Assembly: GCA_022749755.1 (NCBI GenBank)
Contig: CM040441.1
Span: 17,671,475 to 17,735,474 of the forward strand
DNA: 64,000 nt
Reading direction: 5' to 3'
From: Azadirachta indica
Taxonomy: Eukaryota; Streptophyta; Magnoliopsida; Sapindales; Meliaceae
Shown here: positions 24,701 through 36,300 of the stretch, piece by piece
How the letters are laid out: every line of letters begins with the position of its first letter
How positions within the stretch are numbered: position 1 is the stretch's first letter
Made by a program: the position numbers and the translations under genes
The notes under the pieces: model-generated
The model's input: only the letters and a program-made list of their open reading frames with translations
The model's database searches: none
Told to the model about the DNA's origin: nothing

Positions 24701-27480
24701 TTGAGTTTTATGAAATACCTTATTTTGCTCTCCATCAAGAACCCCATTTATCCAAGGATGATAAGTATATCCTGGGAGAGTAATTTATTTCACTATTATT
24801 GTTGATTGTTGTCTAGTTTTTGGGTGAGAGTTTATGGAATTCCATCTTATGGATGTGATGTTGAATTTTTTGGTAACAACCATGATTTACCTGAGGAACA
24901 CTTTAGGCAGTTAAAATACTGGAAGTAATTTTCTTATATGGGTTTTCCTCTATTGATATAGGTTGCTCGAGGTGACAACAGTGGTGGAGAATCGATTCCC
25001 ATGCTTTTGAGAATCCCTCGACTTCTTGACCCGTGGGGTGGTTATGATATGATTGGCTTCGGGGACATTCTTTTTCCTGGTTTGCTAATTTTTTTTGCAT
25101 TCAGGTACTCAATATGTTGTGAATTTTAACATGTAATAAGTATTACCTGGAGTTTTATGAGCTCTTGTAGGATCCATATATGATTCACTCTACCAGCAAA
25201 GTGAAGGGCAACTATCGAAGAGTTCCCACGAAATTTTATCCTACTGGGCTTGTTGAATTTTGTCATGTTATTTGGGAGGCTAGGGGATCCTTTTGGTTAG
25301 GCCATCAACTGCTCTTTAGAATTTTTTTCTGTTAATCATTTTGGTGCCCTTGCATCAAGCTTTGATTTTGGGAGTGGCTGGGGCGGGGTCGGGGGGAGGA
25401 GCAGGGGCAGGGGCAGGAGCAATGACTCTAGTTAAGAAATAGGTTCCGGGTCTTGTACAAATTGGCACTGGAATGCTATGTGCAATTGACTTGTAGTTGA
25501 ATTTTTCATATTTTCTCTTAATTTTGTTGGCTGAGTTTTGAATTTGTGATTAGATGGTATCTGAAAGATGTTGACCTTGTTTTGACCTTTGGCATTCTCC
25601 CATTTTGCTTGTTTTCTGTTTTGGTGTCTCAGATATGACAAGGAACACAAGACGGGTCTACTAAAAGGATATTTTCTTTGGTTGATAATTGGCTATGGAT
25701 TTGGTAAGTTCACTGGCATTGTAGTTACTTTTCTTCTTCTTTTAGTATTCATTTTGTTGTTATTTCTTATTTCTTTTGTGCGCTATTAGAAGGTTTTAAA
25801 TATTAGTTTTTGTTAGCTGGTTTTAATTGAATGTTTGGTCCATGTTAACTTGATTGGACATGTTTTCATCAATTTAGCATGTTTCTTCTAAAGTTCTTTT
25901 GTTTGGTTTCATAACGTATGCTGTGAAATGGTAGCAATTGTTTTTTCTGGTGCAAACACGATATGTTACCAAAATTTTGCCTAGTTAAAAGCAGAACAGA
26001 AATTTATCATCACATTTGGTTATCACCTTCCCTTCATTTTGGGTTTTGATTGCTGAGCAAACATATGACAAGTATTAAAACACTTTTTGATTGGTGGGCT
26101 TATATATAACTAGTATTAAAATTCTTTGAACGTCTCAAACTAGTCATGATGGCAAACTATCTTATGTCATCTTGTACTGGTAAAATATAAAATGCTTGGC
26201 GACAGCAAATCTATTAGTCAAAAACTGCACAGTTTATCCTTTTTAAAAACTTTTCTCATACATATGGAGTACAAAAGTCTGAATTTCTTTTGTAAGATAT
26301 ATAATTTCCAATTTTCATTGTGTTTTCCTAACACGCACACACCACTCTCCCACAAATCCTTTTTTTTGCCTGTTATACTCGTGTCAATTAGACTTGTTAT
26401 TTTAACAGTCCAAATTAATGAAACTGGGTGGCTAATGTATGTATCTTGCTCTGGAGATTTACTATTTGGCACAACAAAATCTTCAACTGCATTTTTCATG
26501 TTCTGGCCTTTTGTATCTTAGCATTTTTAACTGGAGAAAATATTCCTTTTGGCTTTAACTTTCATCTAGCATTATTAATATGTCCATGTCATACTTTATC
26601 TGTATGTCAAATGGAGGCCTGGATTTTTGTCTGCCATTGTAGTATTCATTTTGATTTTAATTGAGGTAGCTGCAATCAGGGGTAGAGCTACCCTTACAAT
26701 ATCCATGTATTTCTCAAACAATTATGTAGATGTCATCCATACTATCTCCTCCCTCTTTACTATCTATCATAGTGATGTAGCGCAAAATAAGGAAAGATTA
26801 TTAAATAGGGAAGAATTTAGAACTGAGGAAGAAGAGAAGGAAATCAATATGCTTTATTCATCAAAATCTACTGAAACACTTATTAGAAACCCATTTATAG
26901 GCTCAAATAAAACCAAGATAATCTTTACCCTAATAAAAAGAAAATCCTAATTTCCAAGATAAAAGGTCTTAATTTATAAGCAATGATGATCCTTCAAATT
27001 GTAAAATAACTACTAAATTAGATAATATTTAAATCCCAAATAACATAATCTTCATTCAGCATCACATGTTCCACTGAAGCATAATTTTCTTTTCATTTTC
27101 TAAATTACTTTGCCACTACCAACCTACTGCATATTAAAGGGGAGCTGTCTGCTTGTGTTACTGAATTGTACATATTTCTTTTCTATTGCAGGTCTCTTCC
27201 TTACATATCTAGGTTTATATCTAATGGACGGGCATGGTCAGCCGGCACTCCTGTATCTTGTTCCTTGTACGCTAGGTAATGAAGCATGTGATTCCAGTTG
27301 GACAGCTAATTGTAAATAAAAGGAAATTATATCCATTTACCTTTTCTTTTTTCTGCTTCGTTCTGTAAATGACCAGGACTTATTGTAATATTGGCTTTGG
27401 CGAGAGGAGAGCTGAAAGATCTTTGGGATTATGGTTCAGAATCATCCTTAGATATGAATGGTACTGCTGTAGAAGCTTAA
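12793..27480 (+). CDS. SPPL3: Signal peptide peptidase-like protein (GxGD intramembrane aspartyl protease)
   Basis: Fourteen exons: 12793-12936, 14560-14715, 15078-15189, 15306-15425, 18992-19146, 20873-21052, 22694-22728, 22878-23034, 24158-24211, 24293-24385, 24962-25104, 25633-25703, 27192-27275 and 27377-27480. All junctions are GT..AG and join in frame to 535 residues, a usual length for plant SPPLs. Residues 1-25 are a signal peptide. About 45-185 form a luminal protease-associated (PA) domain with [19 protein letters not shown]. Multiple membrane helices follow, with the catalytic motifs YD (Tyr383-Asp384, exon 10), GFGD (Asp437, exon 11) and PAL (491-493, exon 13), so the active site looks intact. 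The family cleaves type II membrane proteins within the bilayer; plant SPPLs with a PA domain are endosomal/vacuolar. The start at 12793 is the first ATG of the signal peptide. Introns reach 3.6 kb and carry a hAT-like MITE (15538-16120) and LTR-like debris (16120-16560, 19560-19990, 26760-26960). The symbol reflects the neighbouring P4H1, as in Arabidopsis; SPPL5 or SPPL2/4 cannot be excluded. Confidence 0.95.
15538..16120. mobile_element. hAT-like MITE in SPPL intron 4 (583 bp)
   Basis: The left end reads AGGGTGGCAATT and the right end, reverse-complemented, AGGGCGACAATT. Both arms are full of diverged copies of a TCGTGT / GACACGA / AACGAAT vocabulary (for example GACACGATTCGTTTAGACAC at about 15738). 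No coding frame is present. The flanks GAACCCAAAC (15526-15535) and GAACCAAAAC (16121-16130) are similar, but two bases separate the left one from the element, so the target duplication is uncertain. Ends of this type (AGGGTGGCAA) are common in plant hAT-derived MITEs. Confidence 0.65.
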
Positions 27481-29746
27481 AGAATTGAATCTGGTTTAAT
27501 CTCTCAGAGGTAGAGACCAAATCTGATCAGCAGAAAGCTTAGGACACAATGTGTTCGATTTGGCTCAAAGTTTTTCCTTTTTCTCCCAAGGGGATTTTGG
27601 GTCATTGTTGCATGAACGAAGCATACAATGATAAAAGAAGCGGCAGGGATATAGGTAATTTGCCTTTAGGATTTGATTTATTTGCATGTATATACTCAGT
27701 CGTTTTTATATGTAGTTCAATCGTCTATCACTTTCACTCTGTTAATGTTGTAAAGTTGCCTTGTATTATTGTTGTTACTATTATTATTTTGGTTTTACAT
27801 AGTTTCATCAACATTGTTGCAGAAATTGCAATTGCATGATTCATACATATTTCAGACATTGATGGTGGTTTATGAATTCTGGATACCGGCCTAATATTGG
27901 AATTGATGAGTTTGCTATTTTCTTTTTTTGATTTGTTTGGAAACATAGTATGAGTGTGAATTGGAGTCGAGAAAAAGAGGCCATCTGGAGCTAGCCATTA
28001 GCAAGATACCTTTGGAAAGTTATTATTTTATTCTTGTACTCGGTCAGTCCTGAAGATGCTATATAAAGTCATGCCAATTTTTTGAAGGACAGATCAAAGC
28101 TTCATTTGATATTAAAGCGGGATTATTTTAAAACCACATCTGTCAAGAGATAAAAACAAAAAACAAAAAAAGAAAAAAGAGTGAGTTTTATTATAAAAAA
28201 TTTTCTTTTTATTTTTATTTTTAACTTATAAGCACTACAATTTCAAGCGAAATTTAAATGTGATTCAATTGATTCAGAGATAATTTGGCACATCAAATAA
28301 GATTACTGGATTGCCTACAAGAGGCTGCTGACTTCTTAGCTAAGTAACTTCAGTTTCTTCCGAACGATTAGTTTTGATGTTAAGATACTCTAAAAAAAAA
28401 AGTGGGAGTGTTATGCAAAATAACGAAAAATTTTGTTCATTTTTTTTTTTTTTTAAGTAAAAATGGACAAAAATACCTTCATAGAAACCCTTAACTTTGA
28501 GATAGATTCTATTAAAATCTCAAGTAACTCACTCTCGAGTGAACGGTGTTTAAGTGGGACTCTCGAACATAGTGGTATGTACAACAGTCAACTTTGAATG
28601 AATAACACTACATTCAAGAGTGACTCTCGAGCATTCAGAATCGACGTCAAAAGTGTGTTTCTCATTATATGTACATGATTAATTATGATGTTTTCAAATA
28701 AATAATATTAATTGTTCATGATCCAATATACTTCATTGTCACGTGTATGAGTGCTACTGAGGGATCGCAAAGTCATGTCGTCGCCGTCGTTGACAACATT
28801 AATTTCAAATTAGATATCATGTGAAGTTAAATTATTAGGATTAGAATTAGGGTTTCAGTGAAAACATTTTGAAGGAAGAGGGTAAATTGGGTTTTTTGGA
28901 ACTGAGGGTAAAAATGGTCATTTGTTAATTTTTTGCTTGCATGTAAGAATAAAAAATTTCAGTTTAGTTAAATTAAAGCAAAAGACTCTAAATTTTAGTT
29001 ATTTAGCGAAATTTCTCAAACCCTGTTTTCTTTATAATTAGTTTTTTTTTTTTCTCCTAAAAGGGAAAATTACCAATTCGGACCGGCATCAAAATATTGA
29101 GGGGTTAAATAAATAAAATATATCAAAATATTGTAGCGCTAACAAATCAAATCAGCATACAGACCTACTTTTGAAATATTAATTAATTATTTTAATTTTG
29201 GAGGCTGTGCATCTTTTTATCCACCGCTTTGATAGCCAATATTGCGGTGTTATTTATTTAATTAATACATAATTCATACTATTCATTTTTTTATGTTAAG
29301 TACATTGATCTTATATGTTTATTGACCAATAATTTGTGCAGAGAGTTTCGTCTCATAGTTTCAGTGTCCAACATAGATTTTTATTTGCAGTCTTCACAGC
29401 AGATGAAACCGAAAGTATGAATTGCTAGGAGAAGATATATAGTAATAAATAGAATATAATAGTGTACTTTACAATTCTGCTACTGAATCACACAAACAAA
29501 TGGTTTGTTCAATATATGATCATGTAACCAGACATAACATAGCAAAGATTTTACATAACAAAAAACGTATACCAAATCTACAAGTTGGGGCAGCGACAAA
29601 CCAATACACACACTAACTGTCTCAGGAATTCATAAAAAGCAGAAACAAGAACTTACAACAAATAGCTTAACTTGCCCCACTTCTTATTGCAATGGTTTCT
29701 TTCTGGACAATAGCTTCAGAACCAACCAAATTCTGTTATAGAGAGC
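27481..29746. other. Tail-to-tail spacer between SPPL and chitinase-like gene
   Basis: 27481 to about 28100 is probably SPPL 3' UTR and downstream sequence. 28406-29017 is an inverted-repeat element. 29040-29350 is AT-rich with nothing recognised. About 29380-29746 is likely 3' UTR of the chitinase-like gene read on the other strand. No gene was seen. Confidence 0.6.
28406..29017. mobile_element. Inverted-repeat element (MITE-like, 612 bp)
   Basis: The left end GAGTGTTATGCAAAATAAC and the reverse-complemented right end GAGAAATTTCGCTAAATAAC align, and both arms continue into ATTTT..GTC/TTC runs and an AAAATGG.CA..AATACC-like block. No clear target-site duplication is visible (left flank AAAAAGTGG, right flank AAACCCTGT). 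The interior repeats CTCTCGA several times. There is no coding capacity. Confidence 0.5.
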
Positions 29747-31612
29747 TCACGATGATGCACTTGAAGGCGGAGTGGATGGGTTGAATGCTTGCTGCTCCGC
29801 GCAAGTGAGGTTCTCATGAGACCCTGCCTGTTCTCGGCCAACACCCAGTAGATCAAGGTAGTATAGGTAATGAGAGACGATATTGTTCATGGCATCAATA
29901 TCTCCCTGACCACATACACTATCACCATACAGGACATTCATTGTGGTGCCAAATGTAGGTCCCCGCTTGGCCAAAGTATCATTCTTGGTAGGCTTCCAGT
30001 TGCCAACAAAGATATCATGAGCTGAAGGTTGTGATTTCTTGATTGGAGTCATCCACCTCCAAATTGCAGCCTCAAAGGCAATGGTAGCATTCTGCTCAAC
30101 GTATTCGGGATGGTTCAACAGATCAACCTTCAAAGCTTCTCCGGTAGCTCCATAATTGTAGTTCCTAAAATTATCACACAATGGAAAGCATCATTAGTGT
30201 GTTGAAAAGGAATGCATTCATATTAGCTACTATTTCTTTTCTTCAATAAACGAATAAAAGAAGTTAAAAGAAACTAATATAATTCGGAGGCATGTAAATT
30301 GACATATTGCTTCATCTTGATTAACAAAATGAGTTTGTTAAATTCTCAGATAAAGAAGTTGACATTTGCTCCATTGAATCATTTAACTATTCAGGCTGCC
30401 GGAGATGAAAAACTAAAGGTTCAAAAAACAAGTCTATAATCTCATTGAATCTTTTCTGCTGCTCTTGTAAAGAACCAAAATCAACCATCAAAGTTATCAG
30501 GAAGAGTTAACATTCAGTAATTAAAATTTGAAACTTCAATGAAAAGTAAAAAGATGAACAAAAGGAGAGATGAATTACACAAAAGATAGAATGAAAGAAA
30601 GATACCAGTAGATAGGTATAGCACCACGGCCATAATATTCGGCTCCAGGGGTGCAGGGATATGTATATTTGTAGGAATCATCACAATATGACTGGCTGGG
30701 GCTCATTTCTCTGTTGTAGCAAAGTCCCCAGGCCAAAGGACCTCCAGTGGCCACTCCATAACCACCTAACGTCATCAATTAATAAGTATATGAAACAAAA
30801 ACGCAAATGAATGGCTTGAAATTCCAAGCACATAAACACTAACCAAACATTTGGAAATGTTAAAGAAAAAAGCACTACAGCGGACAAGCCCGCTTTAACT
30901 CTCTAGAACAATTCATTAAAATGCATAGCTTTACCCATAAAAACTCCAAATGCTAGTCTAATTAGTATGTAATTACCTACCAATTTAAATTTTAAAAAAT
31001 CCACAGTACTAACTAAATTTGATAAGCTCCTTTAAAACAAATAGCAAAACACATGAATAAATACTTATATTTCTAAATTTAGTACTTCTACAATGCTAAT
31101 TACCTCCACCAAATGGACCCTAGATCTCCCAAACATGAGAAATTAATCACCCCATTGCTTGGATCTTATATTTAACGTTGGAAATGTAACAAATAAGAAA
31201 GAATAATTAAGTTGAAAGAACTCACAAGAGGTTTTGCAGCCAACATGGCCAAGAAAAGCGCAAATCTCCTTCATCTTATCTTGCTTTGTACCGGTGGTAC
31301 CGAATCCGAGCGGCTGATATTTGACACTGGCAGTAATAAAAGCTGATAATCCCAGAAGCCCACGGCTTGCGCCACCGGCGTATTCCTCTTCGAGAAGAAA
31401 TTCTCGAATTGGTAAACCTGGAAATAGTCAGAAATCGTCTCATTACAGCAAAATCTCGACGGCGTCGGGCACTCCCAACCTTTTGTACAAATCTTTTTAC
31501 CCTTCACTGTCTTCACTACTACCGCCTTATCTGATTCATCCCCATTTGATATCTCAGCTGCAATACACAATGTGAGTAGTATTAACAGAATGCCCTTCTT
31601 CATCTTCATCAT
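29747..31612 (-). pseudogene. CTL1: Chitinase-like protein (CTL1/CTL2, GH19 family) with a one-base frameshift in exon 1
   Basis: Exons are 31612-31226, 30775-30606 with the acceptor giving 30765-30606, and 30164-29747. Start MMKMKKGILLILL gives a signal peptide (about 1-24). The family signature is clear: GWECPTPSRFCCNETISDYF, QFENFFSKRNTPVAQAVGFW, GYGVATGGPLAWGLCYNRE, YYGRGAIPIYWNYNYG and WMTPIKKSQPSAHDIFVGNW. After Gln90 the frame breaks: between 31343 and 31342 one base is missing relative to the family, and the shifted frame stops at 31271-31273. Adding one base restores the frame, fits the exon 1 splice phase, and gives 321 residues, the length I recall for Arabidopsis CTL1. CTL1 is an apoplastic/secretory protein needed for cellulose assembly. 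The active-site His-Glu of true GH19 chitinases appears as His-Val (residues 123-124 of the repaired frame), as expected of a CTL. The rest of the gene is intact and well conserved, so a sequencing or assembly error, or a recent mutation, is more likely than long decay. Confidence 0.85.
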
Positions 31613-33359
31613 TTCACTTCCAGATCTGTCTACTTGCAGCTCAAGCTTGGAAGAGAAGAGAAAGAAGGTCGAGAAATTAAGGAAAAGAGAGCGTGTAATT
31701 AGATGCGCTGTCTTTTTCAAGTTTCCGTCGGTAGAGAGTGTGTATGGTTAAACCTCGAACTAGTTTTGATGGAAGGGAGGGTGGATATTGCGTTAGGTCG
31801 GGGAAAGATGTTGGGGATTTAAGCAATAACAGGCTGGAATTTGAGGAAGGAACATTTTAAAGGGGGAAGACCCCACTGAAGTCCGCCGACACGACAATCA
31901 CCAAGGGAACGAGTTTAACTGGTTATTATTAGTTTTGTCCCTTAAGATTTGTCTTATTATTACTTGGAACAAAAGTTTTGTTGCAATTTCATTTTTACCC
32001 CTAGTTAGTAGTTATTATGTAAGGCTAGGATCGACTCTCAATCCGAGTTAGACGGCTGGCTCAAACATATAAAATTTTCTAAAAGAAATTACTATCATTA
32101 ATTATGGCCGAAAATTTTGCTCAATCTAGTTTAAAATCATATTAATGTAATTTTATTTAAAAGAAAAATAAATTATGCATATTTTATTTTATTTTTCAAT
32201 ATTTCTATTCTCTCTTGTTCGCTTAAATTTGAAGTCTCAGCTACCATAGAGGCCATCAATCGTGGAGAGTTTTTTATTTTTTATTTTTTATTTTTAGTTT
32301 TTTCTGCTTTCCTGGTTCAATTTATTGCTTGATTGTTTATAGATATCAATTTGAATAATTTTTTTCAACCAAAGAGATATTTTGATCGTTATGATGATGT
32401 AGATGTACTTTGATTTTCATATTAATTCTGATTGAATTGAGTTTGATATTTGGATGAGAATAAGAATGAAAGTGAAAAAAAATATGAAAGGAAAAATTTT
32501 AAAAAAGAATTATTTAATTACAAATTTACCCTCAACCACTGTTGGGCACATGGATGACTAACAATAAATCAAAATGAGAGTTGGAGTATGCTTATAAATG
32601 ATATAAGATGTGTCAATTAACCGTGAAAGAAGAAAGAAGAAAGAAGAAAATCTGTTACTGGATAAAGAAGTAAAGGTAAAATTAATCCAACCCTCTACAT
32701 TTGTGTCTTATTAATATTAATAGCTAACACCTAAAATTTTATAATATAATCCAAGGAACCCTATATAACACTAAAGTAAGTAAAATTATTTTCATAAATA
32801 ACTTAAAATAATTTAATTATACTGATAATTACCTGCATGACACTTTATTAGTTATTAGAAAACAAGGTAAAAAAATAGGATAATAACATTTGTCATCTCT
32901 AAACAAATCAAACCCTAAATTTAGTTTTCTTATTATATAATCATCCAACCGTAACCTAGGCAAAGATACTTATCATTTGTTGTTATGTTATCATGTAAAA
33001 GCAGCTTCATCATTAACTGATCTAAGCTTGTGATTGGTAGTTAATAAATAAGAATGTAATAAAGAAATAAATCTTGACCTTATACAGATAAAAAAAAATG
33101 TGTCAAAAAAATCTTTTGGGAAAAGTTTAAACGAGCACAAAATCCTAATATAACTATCAAAAATTAATAATTTACACTATCTGATTATAATAAATGACCA
33201 CTAACATGCAATGAAATACCCTACCTTATCTCCAGCTTTTATAATGCTGCAGTGGTGAAGTTGTAAAGCAAATATCACCATGCTTCAATGGAGAAGGAGG
33301 AAACCAATCAACAAAACCCTAAGTTTCCATAATTCACAGTGGCAGGTCTTCAACATTAT
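31613..33359. other. Intergenic space upstream of chitinase-like gene
   Basis: 31613 to about 31720 is pyrimidine-rich on the minus strand and probably 5' leader of the chitinase-like gene; an in-frame upstream ATG at 31720 exists, but its extension lacks family similarity. 31930-33240 is AT-rich with no recognised gene or element. 33240-33359 is probably 3' UTR of the PPR gene. Confidence 0.6.
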
Positions 33360-36300
33360 TTATTGTGTGGCATCAGAAACTGGTGCATCTTTTCTGTGCC
33401 CTGAAACCACCAGATACCATTCAAAGCAATTATATAAGTGTACATAAAGAATGAATACAAGGAAATGGTGCTGAGAAGTAGAGTAAAAACTCAGGTATAA
33501 ATGATTAAAACTTATGATAACAAATTATATCAATCAAGGAAGAAATTGTTTTCATAAAAAAAAGATCAACTAAGAAATTTGACTGTCTGCAACTAGGACT
33601 GAAAAGAAAAACTTCGATACTACTAATAAAATTTTAGTGCTTTTGTGCTACACAAATCTGCAGATTCTTTCTTTTCTTTGAGAAGCCAAAGTTTTTATGT
33701 CACTATTCACTAAATTAGTCAGGATTACTGTTCAAGTAACGATTTGCAAAAACCAATGACGTCATAGTTCTTACGGTTTGAGACTTCAATTAAATCTCAA
33801 ATAATAATAACTTTTGCTTATGCATGTAAATTCTAAAATTTTTAATAAGGTGGTGGTCTCATATCACAGGATTTCCATACTCAGAAATAGAAATATCAAT
33901 AATAGTGATCTTAATAGGCTTACCTGATTTCTTGTCTTTCTTAGATGAAGCCTTAGACTTTTTACCAGATCCTTTCTCTTTCTCAGTGAAAAGATCCTTG
34001 TACTTCTCTAATACCCTTTCTTTTTCTTCCAATAAGCCCAACACCTCATATGCATCAGCCACTTTCTTCACTATTGATTTCTCTGGAGGTTTTCGGTCAA
34101 AAGATTCAAGGTCCTTGAAAAGCTTTGAGACCGGGATATGACAAGATAACATACATAGGTTAGTCCAATAAGGTGGCAAATATGACTAATATTTTTTTTA
34201 TAGCAATTAAGTCCAATGGTTGCATATTGTAGTTATTTCCTGAAAGATTGCATATAACAGAGAAGCTGAATCAGTCAAAAGACTTCAATCAGTCATGACC
34301 GACAAAAAGTCGTAAAATAGGGTAAAAAAAATTCCAATTGTGCAATGAATTTCTAAGTTCTGTTTATTTCTTAAACCAAAACCAAACTATTTAAGTGTGC
34401 ATATCTATACGGTTCAAGGACTGCACATTGCACCTATGGCCTTGAAATTTTGCACATAGAACAGAGCACCAGACTGAATTAAAACACTTCAAACCAGAGG
34501 CGCCCGACTGAAGGTCATTCCTTTTAAAGGAGAAAAAGCATATTCCAATATAAAATGAATTTCAAAGTTCTGTTCATTACTCCAATTACATATCCCAATG
34601 CCGTAGATGATATCATATTTTATGAAATAAAATAGCAGCTGCATTAATGAAGTAGAGTTTTAGAAAGCATGGTTTTACAGTGGCATGGAAATGATAGGAG
34701 TGCATACAAAACAGTATAGTTGAGATCAATAAAGTAACCGGAATCCAGAACAAAATATTGACAGCAAGTTTTAATAGACTCTGGATTCTAGAAGACTAGA
34801 AACAGTTTGGTGAAGTTTTCTACAATGAAACAAGAAATTTAATTCCATACTTACAAAAAAATGCAGCTTATATAGAAATGAGTAATTTTTGAATAAAAAT
34901 TATGAAAATACTTTTGGTATTTGTATGTGAAAGAGCTTTCGGGAAAATAGGCAACAGTTTTGTGTACTTTTCATACCCTTTGAACGGCAACAAAAATAGA
35001 TATTTCAGCCATTTTCGAGTCTAAGACTAGTTTTCTGAGAAACGGATTTCACCTTCTATGAATCTTGTTTTTCAAATACATTAATTGATGTATGATGAGA
35101 ATAAACAAAGCTTTTGGAGAGATCATAAAGAATTTCTTGGTCATCATAAGGGAATCTTCAATTATTGAACCTTAAGCCTTATCCCTGTTGTCTTAATTTA
35201 GTTTTCCATTATCTGATTAAAATATACATTGTGTTTCTTAATTGCACAACTCTTATTTTCTAAATACAGAATTTACTTTGCTATGAAGACATCCTGCCAC
35301 TCAAACTATTCATAAAATGCACCTGCAAGTGCACTAACAAAATATCAAATTTTATTATGCAATGAACATAAAATACCAGTGCACCCCCAACATAAATGCA
35401 CATAACAAGAAGGAACTGTAATAGTACTAGCCCTCACAAATGAACTATACAGGTTAACCATGAAATATCTAACATGTAACTCAGGAGATAAATAACTTCA
35501 CTTCTAGTCAAAAATATCAGATTCACAGGAATCATAGATAATTGGTTGACATAGGTGAAAACTGTACCTTTATAAGCCTCTCCAGCATATTGTTTCGATA
35601 GTATATAGAGATCATGCTTTTGCATAACTGCCAAGGCACTGAATGGAGATCAGTACCAATTTTCTTCTCCCAAAACTTGTGAGCTTCTTCTGCTCTGTGG
35701 TCCATATCCAAAGCTCGTACCAATTGTCCATATGTTCCCATTGTAGTTCCCTGCCCCTTGCTTAACATCCATTTGATTACCTAGGAATTTATGAAGAAGT
35801 GCCACTTATAAACCTTTAAAACTACATAATACCTAAACAGTATGATAGTAAACTTTTAATTAAGAAGAGTTTTCTACTGTCATCAATATCACTTTGGGTG
35901 AGGTTCATACACTTTAAGCCATGATCTTATTTATATCTTGAAAAAGATTGTCCTCTTTGATTTTGCCCACTTTTCATACCCTTAACTGGCACACATGCAT
36001 GCTGAGATTGGTAGGTACATAAAACATGTGGGAAAAAAGGAAAAGCATGGACACATCCCCAACACATTGAAAGTGAGATTTTTCCTCACACCTGAACAAC
36101 TCTGTGCCACTGCTGTTCCTTCTCAAGAGCAAGCAGTGCGTTCTTAAGTGATGCAATAGGAAAGTTTTGCTCCCATGCGACCCAAGCATCAAGAGTGCCA
36201 TAAACATCTTCTTTACTGTCCTTGAGTTCAAGAAGCTGCATAAACAAGGTTATTTAGTCATCATGGTTAAACAACCTAGTCAAAGGAGAGAACCAAAACA

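Noticed and set aside
31321..31575. 84-codon plus-strand frame
   Set aside because: It is the antisense shadow of chitinase-like exon 1.
31613..31720. N-terminal extension of the chitinase-like protein from an upstream ATG
   Set aside because: The extension has no CTL similarity and would bury the signal peptide; the ATG at 31612 fits the family.
33905..34141. 78-codon plus-strand frame
   Set aside because: Antisense shadow of PPR exon 6.
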